Origin: Homarus americanus
Lineage: Eukaryota; Arthropoda; Malacostraca; Decapoda; Nephropidae
Length of the DNA: 64,000 nt
Direction of reading: 5' to 3'
Assembly (NCBI RefSeq): GCF_018991925.1
Contig: NW_024736071.1
Location: 15,015,420 to 15,079,419 of the forward strand
Of this stretch, positions 63,819 to 64,000 are shown in pieces (positions within the stretch are counted from its first letter, which is position 1; every line of letters starts with the position of its first letter). The notes under the pieces are model-generated. The model did no database searches and had not been told where the DNA came from. It worked only from the letters and a program-made list of their open reading frames with translations. A program made the position numbers and the translations under genes.

Positions 63819-64000
63819 GTATATTCGCTTTCATACACTCACAAATATCCACAAACACCTTTATGTTATCTCTCACGGATACACAGATAAACATGAAAGC
63901 ATTTAAAGAAATAAATGAACGCATTCAGACACCCTTTCTCTCTCTCACTCACAAACACTCATACACTCACACACAGACACACACATTCAAGGGCATCATG
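63701..64000. other. simple-sequence-rich end of window
   Basis: Contains (CA)n at 63772-63815 and further imperfect CA at 63930-63985. No gene was seen. Confidence 0.6.
63772..63815. repeat. (CA)22 microsatellite
   Basis: A perfect CA run. Confidence 0.97.

Overview
The window looks like repeat-rich, intergenic or intronic DNA from an arthropod, most probably a decapod crustacean. The evidence is the AT-rich background, the very dense dinucleotide microsatellites (CA, TA, GA, with several tracts over 80 bp), repeated minisatellites, short TTAGG-like tracts, and decayed LINE reading frames of the kind common in crustacean and other invertebrate genomes. There is no bacterial-style gene organisation, and no complete protein gene can be supported. 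The species call is inference, because no tool was run.

Layout. 1-9 kb: mostly unassigned AT-rich DNA with a 15-copy, 32-bp minisatellite (3165-3657). 9-13 kb: a LINE relic, a tRNA-like SINE candidate, and a tRNA-Ala-derived SINE that splits a 16-bp tandem repeat. 13-25 kb: purine tracts and microsatellites, a LINE 3' relic (17785-18403) that abuts a (TA)n tract, and a Penelope-like inverted repeat with a hammerhead-like core. 25-27 kb: an old LINE coding fragment interrupted by a SINE with a 13-bp target duplication. 30-57 kb: six of the seven copies of a 5'-truncated LINE family, the first copy being at 24.6 kb. Six of the seven copies are embedded in (CA)n tracts in a fixed orientation. 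The same stretch holds two further minisatellite arrays (26 bp and 39 bp), a second hammerhead-like element, and a LINE fragment with a restriction-like endonuclease motif (52811-53690). 57-64 kb: a second copy of the tRNA-Ala SINE, an RTE-like LINE fragment, a candidate coding exon and a G/T-rich minisatellite.

Possible host gene content is limited to three exon-like stretches on the + strand: 32096-32163, 47823-47998 and 63075-63247. The first two have good splice signals and compatible phases, and could be consecutive exons of one gene with a large intron. None was recognised as a known protein. Several repeat-poor stretches carry homeodomain- and POU-like motifs and could be regulatory, but this cannot be tested without comparison to another genome.

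The most interesting signal is the LINE family that appears to insert into (AC)n microsatellites, one subfamily of which carries an internal 45-bp minisatellite. Next are the hammerhead-like Penelope-type elements sitting against (TA)n tracts. Most of the long open frames in the window are artefacts of dinucleotide or minisatellite repeats.
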